A stretch of 64,000 nt of DNA from Antedon mediterranea (Eukaryota; Echinodermata; Crinoidea; Comatulida; Antedonidae). Within the stretch, counting starts at the first letter, position 1. Every line of letters begins with the position of its first letter. Position numbers and translations under genes: made by a program. Shown here in pieces: positions 58,629 through 64,000 of the stretch. Under the pieces are notes generated by a model. It saw only the letters and a list, made by a program, of their open reading frames with translations. It was not told the origin of the DNA and ran no database searches. Location of the stretch: positions 19,866,001 to 19,930,000 of the forward strand of contig NC_092674.1 in assembly GCF_964355755.1 (NCBI RefSeq), read 5' to 3'.

Positions 58629-59160
58629 GATTGCTGGTGGTATCTACAATATCTAAGGTTACGCACGGTATACTTATGGTCGAACTTTAGAGGGTCTGCC
58701 AGGGCCAAGGCAGGGTACAGATAGTTTGTAATAGGTTGGTATTCCTTACAATGTGCTAAATCATATAACATTGGTTGCTGGTGGTATCTACAATATCTAA
58801 GCTAGGCTAGTTGGGAGAAGGGGGTCGTTAGTCGAACTTTAGAGGGGTCTGCCAGGGCCAAGGCAGTGTACAGATAGTCTGTAATAGGTCATTTGGTATT
58901 TCTTACAATGTGCTAAATCATATAACATTGGGTGCTGGTGGTATCTACAATATCCAATCTAGGCCATTTGTGGGAAGGGGATCTCTAGTCGAACTTTAGA
59001 GGGGTCTGCCAGGGCCAAGGCAGTGTACAGATAGTCTGTAATAGGTCATTTGGTATTCTTACATTGTGCTAAATCATATAACATTGGCTGCTGGTGGTAT
59101 CTACAATATCTAATCTAGGCCATTTGTGGGAAGGGGGTCTCTAGTCGAACTTTAGGGTGT
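58629..59160. repeat. ~160-bp tandem repeat, about 3.5 copies
   Basis: Units begin GCTGGTGGTATCTACAATAT and contain GTCTGCCAGGGCCAAGGCAG and ACAATGTGCTAAATCATATA. Copies start near 58632, 58776, 58932 and 59090 with small indels. Confidence 0.9.
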
Positions 59161-59649
59161 CTGGCACTTGCGGTGCAGCAGACAATTAGTCTGTCGTTAC
59201 CCATTTAGTATTGTATGAACACAACTTGTTCATTTGGCATTAATTTTGAGTGGTACCTCACTCAGCTATGCTATCACCATTTGTAGGCCCTCCCTCGGGG
59301 GGTCTGGTGGGCCTATTGCAGAGGACAAAATGTTTGGTGATATGATATTGGTATATAGGATGCAAATGGGCATCCCATGGTGGTGAAATTAGGTGGTATC
59401 TCTCTCATCTAATTGGTGCCGATTTGTTAGCACCTTTCGTGTCCCCCGGTATAGACGCAGCAGGGGGTACCCGGCAGACTTCCATTTACATTGACTTCAA
59501 GTGACCTCCAATTAACACACTTAAATAGTCAGATAGTGGTACCTAGCTCATCTAACCAAATGTATCTGGGCTGCCTGTCTACAGCCAGCCATTTACTGAG
59601 TATTCAGTACAGTAATACAATAAATACTAAGCGGTCAGAAGATGCTACT

Positions 59650-59680
<31 letters not shown>

Positions 59681-60040
59681 CGATTTATATAGCGCCATTC
59701 CAACAGTCATTGTTCATGGTGCTACCAAAAATATCAGAAAATGTGAGTTTTGAGTAGTGACTTAAAGGTGCTCAATAATGATGTTTGTTTAATGTTCAAA
59801 GATAGGTGGTTCCAGAACCTACTGTAGGTCCAGCAATACTGAAAGTCCGATCTCCCCAACTATGTTTGCGCCTCTGAATGTCCAGTAGCACCTGATGACT
59901 AGATCTTAGTTCTCGCTTTCTCTTATTGATTGTCGATCATTCTGAGAGGTATTTGAGAGCGCAACTATTTATGAATCGGAGCACCAGCAGGATCTTAAAT
60001 TGAACACACAACTCCACTCCAAATACGATCGCCTCGGTCT
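59650..60040 (-). pseudogene. 3' end of a non-LTR retrotransposon (CR1/L2- or Jockey-like)
   Basis: The minus strand reads GDRTFSIAGPT and, in a shifted frame, WNHLSLNIKQTSLLSTFKS then LLKTHIF, the typical C-terminal end of a non-LTR reverse transcriptase ORF. It is followed by GGCGCTATATAAATCG and a (GATT)n tail (plus strand AATC repeats at 59652-59678). Microsatellite tails are usual for CR1/L2-type elements. Frameshifts and 5' truncation show it is dead. Confidence 0.7.
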
Positions 60041-60482
60041 TATATATATATATATCAAGAAGTTGACCAGGAATATGTCCTCTATACATTTGACCATAGA
60101 GGGTTAGATGAAGGCACTTCCTCTTATTTGGAAATTTCCTGATGTAGGGCATGCCAAACTGTCATTTAATCATTAAAACAAGATATCACACTAGTATGAA
60201 TGAACTACAGGGGCATAGTGACAGGACAGTCTGGTCATGCAGTCCTATTCTTTCAGCCCATCTTATTGATCTAGTTGAGAAAACGACCATGGAGTTGAAA
60301 GAGTATGAAGATGATGAACAAGAAATTGAATTTGAGGTGGACGATGACTGAACATCTATTGCAGTAACTTGATAAATGGGTTTTGAATGAGTATATGTAG
60401 ACCTACATATACATAGTTTTATTTTGAAAACAGAAACATTCTTACTATATAAGAATTCTGTGAAAATTGAGGTCCTCACTCC

Positions 60483-61370
60483 TGGATATTCTGAACAATT
60501 TATGACAAAAATAAAGTCTTTATGACCAGAGATTACCGAGATATGACCCTCGGGTGGAAACAAGGTACAGAGTAAAAGGTCAAAAGTTGTTTTTCCTGCC
60601 AACTTTCAAAAATATGTTTCATTAAATCTTATATAAATATGGATATTCTGAACAATTTATGACCAAAATAAAGTCTTTATGACCAGGGGTTACCGAGATA
60701 TGACCCTCGGGTGGAAATAATGTCAAAGGTCAAAAGTGATATTTTCCATCAAATTTCAAAAATATGTTTCATTAAAGCTAATATAAATATGGATACTCCG
60801 AACAATTTAAAACAAAAATAAAATCGTTATGACCATTGGTTACCGAGATATGACCCTTATGTAAAAACGAGGTCAAAGGTCAAAAGTCGTATTTCCGGTC
60901 ATTTTGTATGAAAATGTTTTATTATAGTACATAGGAAAGTGCATATTCTGAACAATATAAGACCAAAATCAAACCTCTATGATCACTCGTTGTCAAGATA
61001 TAGGTCGAATACAAAAATAACCTAAATTATTGCGAAAATCGTTATGCAATAATGTCAAAGGTCAAAAATGATATTTCCCGTCAAATTTCAAAAATATGTT
61101 CCATTAAAGCGAATATAAATATGGATATTCTGAACAATTTAAGACAAAAATAAAATCTTTATGACCAGGGGTTACCAAGATATGACCCTTATGTAAAAAC
61201 AAGGTCAAAGGTCAAAAGTGGCATTTACGGCCATTTTGAACAAAAAATTTTCATTATAGTACATAGAAATGTGCATATTCTGAACAATTTAAGACCAAAA
61301 TCAGACCTCTATGATCAGTCTTTGACAAGTATCGTCTATATTTATGATTTTGATAAATCCAAGATGGCCA
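60483..61370. repeat. Right-arm tandem array, ~150-bp unit
   Basis: Inverted counterpart of the left-arm array. Exact DR1 motifs AGGTCAAAGGTCA lie at 60870-60882 and 61202-61214; other units have one-base variants such as TGTCAAAGGTCA. Confidence 0.8.
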
Positions 61371-61511
61371 CCAAAATGGCCCCAAAAAAACCCCATGGGA
61401 CAATATTTCGTCTTGGGAACATCAAAAAATGTTAATTACATATATTCAGGATTACAAAAATGTACATTAAAAAAATACATCATGGGGGTGCACGGTAACC
61501 CCTCCTTCCTA

Positions 61512-62699
61512 CCCTACTAATGCTGTAATGGGTTAAATAGTTATTTTAAACTTTGAATCAGTTACTTACAGTTATATTTTTATAGAGTCTGATAAAATGT
61601 TTAGCTAATCAGTTAGTGTAAATTATTAAACCGTTCTTCATTTACATAATTATATTTTTTGAGGACTGCAATATTTGCCTGATTGTATTGCAAGACTACT
61701 TTTACTTATATTTGCAGTCTACCACAATTGTAGACTTGTCCAATTAGCTTGTCAGTTTTGGATGTTGAAAGAATAGTATGTGTTGATATTTTAGAGAGAG
61801 GTCCAGTGGGAAATCTTTCTGATAATTTGTTTCAAGTATTTCCTCTTCAGATTGTCACCAATATGACCAGGTTTTGCACTGCCTAAACTAATCATTCAAA
61901 ATTTTATTGTTCAAAAACGTTATATTTGTTCTTATTCTCTCTTGCTAGCCCTACTGTACTACAGATATTTTATTCTCCCAACTTCAACACACTAGGTGCA
62001 TTTATGGAAGTTTCAGAGAAATTGGTAATTAATCATTCTTTTATGAGTGTTTAATTGCTGTCTTTCTGGATTTAGCCAGGTTTCAGAGGCTGTAGTTGAC
62101 CCAGCAAATGTGTAGGCACACTTTGGGACTGTATAGTGACCTTTCAGATATAATAAACAAAAGATTTTAATGTATGCAAATTATGCTACTTTTGTGCAAA
62201 AAGTTAAATTGTAAAACTGTTATCTGGTGCCATTTATTTTTCGTAAATGTTTTATTGGTTTGAGGATGCGTCTCAATTCTCAGCAAGTTCTGGGTGCTTA
62301 AATCCAACTCCGACAGCATTGTACAGCGGGGCTCTTTAGGCTTTAGATATTTCATAAACACTATTGGTAGCTTGGTGGTATTGCCAGCTTGGTGGTATTG
62401 CCAGCTTGCTAATTTCATGGTCTTGCATTAAAACCCTGATTCTGTTAATGTACTAGGACACCAAAGACGAATAATATTATCTATTGCACACTGTATTTTA
62501 GTTCATTACGAAAGTTCATTTGACCATACTAATGAAATATGAAATATTTTAATGATGCAAGTAGTGTGTTTTGAAGCAAACTAACTTGGTTCTTTGCCAG
62601 TAGTACTATTTTTGGTGGTGGTTTCATTATTGCTGAATTAGTCATTTCTTAGAAGAGATCAAGATTACCAATAGACATCCAAAGTTTTCTACGGTCCGT
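61512..62699. other. YAP intron 1 segment, no gene seen
   Basis: Ordinary AT-rich sequence. A short direct repeat GCTTGGTGGTATTGCCA occurs twice near 62369-62403. No exon of YAP (no WW-domain continuation) was found. Confidence 0.45.
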
Positions 62700-63579
62700 C
62701 CTGTTTCTGCTGCAACTGCTCAAAATACGGTATAAAAATACGGTATAAAATACGGTATTTTTTATACCGTATTTTTTAGTACCCCGTTTCTGCTAACAAT
62801 ACTTCTTGGGTGGTCGTGTTAAATTTCATCCTTTTTACCCAAATTGCCATTCATTTATTTGGTCAATAATTAAAAGTCGCAATAAAGGAAGTTTTACGTC
62901 TCACTTTCAACAGCCTAGCCCTAGTGATAGAGATGTTGTGAGAGCACAGAAAACATTGTAATGGGGACAAGTAATTCCTTCCCTTTCCGAGTTATTGTCT
63001 TTTACAATCTTTTACTGCTTTCGCAGGCTCTTCAGCTTTGAATTTACTTGCTTTGGAGTCTATTCCGTACTCTTGCTTTATTTTTTTAGAAATGTCTTTA
63101 TAAATGTGGTTGTCCCTTTTATTACCTTTTAGTTGGCCGGACATTTTAGCTTCCCCATCCCCTCCTTCCCCACCCCCTCCTTCCCCATCCCCTCTTTCCC
63201 CATCCCCTCCCCCTCCTTCCCCACACAGATTTATATAGTAAATACTGTGACGTCTTCGCTCCACATTTTCGACGAATATCTATACACGTGTGTAAAACAG
63301 CTGACAGCGACAGAAAATAAAAACACGATGTTGACCTCATGTCACAGGTAAAAAAAAAATACGGTATTTTTTATTGGCAGCAGAAAAGGGTACAAAAAAT
63401 ACGGTATAAATTTGTAAATACCGTATTTTATCCACAAATTTGGTGGGGAAAATACGGTATACAAAATACGGTATTTTTTTTATGAACGCAGTTTCTGCTG
63501 CCAAAAAAATATGGTATATATATACGGTATTCAAAAAATACCGTATAAAATACGGTATTTTCTTGGCAGCAGAAACAGG
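62700..63579. mobile_element. ATACGGTAT-rich element, copy 2, with Myb/SANT-like remnant
   Basis: Termini CCTGTTTCTGCTGC and GCAGCAGAAACAGG are perfect inverted repeats. ATACGGTAT words crowd both ends in both orientations. The minus strand (about 63000-63150) reads KGNKRDNHIYKDISKK and KAEEPAKAVKDCKRQ, the same Myb/SANT-like remnant as copy 1. A pyrimidine-rich minisatellite (CCCCATCCCCTCCTTCC type) occupies 63150-63225. Confidence 0.75.
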
Positions 63580-64000
63580 GCCTACGTTACCTTATTTGAC
63601 TTGACACTTGATCACCAACTATACTGAGCTGATTTGATTTTACATAAGAGTACATTTTGTGGAAGCCTAGAGGTGACCAAAACTTGGTCTTTCAGTTGGT
63701 CACAGACAGCCCATCCAAAAATACAGTATGAACAAAAACTCTTGTCTTTGAGTCAGTTACAGTTTTAGAAGTCCCTCTCAATGAGTATGGATTACTTTAG
63801 TTTTGGACTTTGACAAACTTCACTTTAGCAGGCCATCTTCCTAATGTAAATATTCACAGTATTAGTCATGATATAGCTGTTAATATTAGGTGGTTGGGAA
63901 TAAACATTCCTAATAAAATGCACCCTGCTGCTGCCTAGGAATGCAATTTACAACTTTCCATTTCTATATGTAAAGAATTTGTTTATTTTCTCAAACCCAG
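63580..64000. other. Window end, no gene seen
   Basis: Still within the presumed YAP intron 1; no repeat or exon was recognised. Confidence 0.4.

Larger units (their letters stand above)
56476..61511. mobile_element. 5-kb foldback element with ~1-kb arms of ~150-bp units
   Basis: The arms 56476-57502 and about 60483-61511 are inverted and nearly identical, beginning TAGGAAGGAGGGGTTACCGT. Each arm has a unique outer ~200 bp (CCCATGATGTATTTTTTTAA onward). About six units of ~150 bp follow, each with TTTTGACCTTTGACC, GGTCATATCTCGGTAACC and AAATTGTTCAGAATATCC words. The centre holds retroelement fragments and a tandem repeat, and no transposase. Target duplication is unclear (perhaps TA). Confidence 0.85.

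Noticed and set aside
58412-58771. 119-codon minus-strand frame
   Set aside because: It is antisense to the retroelement fragment, whose plus-strand reading shows recognisable blocks.
60151-60602. Open frames at 60151-60351 (plus, acidic C-terminus) and 60186-60602 (minus)
   Set aside because: They overlap each other and the inner edge of the foldback arm. The acidic tail is suggestive but no family was recognised.

Overview
The window looks like nuclear DNA from a marine invertebrate deuterostome, most likely an echinoderm. That placement is an inference from GT-AG multi-exon genes, AT-rich introns of 0.2-4 kb, animal-only genes (YAP, ECT2, a fibrinogen-domain lectin), a very dense load of small DNA transposons, and an unusual abundance of the palindrome AGGCCT/TAGGCCTA. 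No species can be named from sequence alone. Five genes can be supported. From left to right: (1) a secreted fibrinogen-related (FReD) lectin-like protein, plus strand, 7 coding exons, 5611-12665, 472 aa; (2) a HAD-family pseudouridine-5'-phosphatase (PUDP/HDHD1-like), plus strand, 4 exons, 14752-17149, 232 aa; (3) ZNHIT1, minus strand, 5 exons, 18426-21765, 156 aa, with a textbook AT-AC U12-type intron; (4) ECT2, plus strand, 20 coding exons, 23942-37083, 884 aa (three BRCT repeats, DH, PH); (5) the first coding exon of YAP1/Yorkie, plus strand, 45055-45464, whose next exon is not in the window, so that YAP intron 1 is longer than 18.5 kb. PUDP and ZNHIT1 converge tail to tail. ZNHIT1 and ECT2 are head to head, with a short CCAAT-rich stretch between them that could be a shared promoter. 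ECT2 and YAP concern cytokinesis/Rho activation and Hippo signalling; I see no operon-like or pathway logic linking all five genes. The rest is mobile DNA. 441-3776 is a foldback transposon whose arms are arrays of a 20-bp unit, with a 6-bp target duplication. 22689-23731 is a Mutator-like non-autonomous element with a perfect 9-bp target duplication, just upstream of ECT2. 28107-28903 is a second foldback family made of GGCCGAGTTGAC-type modules, related to a copy in ZNHIT1 intron 1. 53221-55975 is a long-TIR DNA transposon with a broken transposase-like gene split by a tRNA-derived SINE. 56476-61511 is a 5-kb inverted repeat whose ~1-kb arms consist of ~150-bp units carrying perfect DR1 nuclear-receptor motifs, enclosing retroelement debris. 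49222-50108 and 62700-63579 are two copies of an element rich in ATACGGTAT that carries a Myb/SANT-like remnant. Many small MITEs occur as well: a pogo-like family, a TTAAAGATGTATTGTCCC family, and several families that share a TTAA(A)GC...CAC terminal pattern. I found no CRISPR array, rRNA or functional tRNA. Exon edges were read by eye with reading-frame checks and may be off by a base or two.
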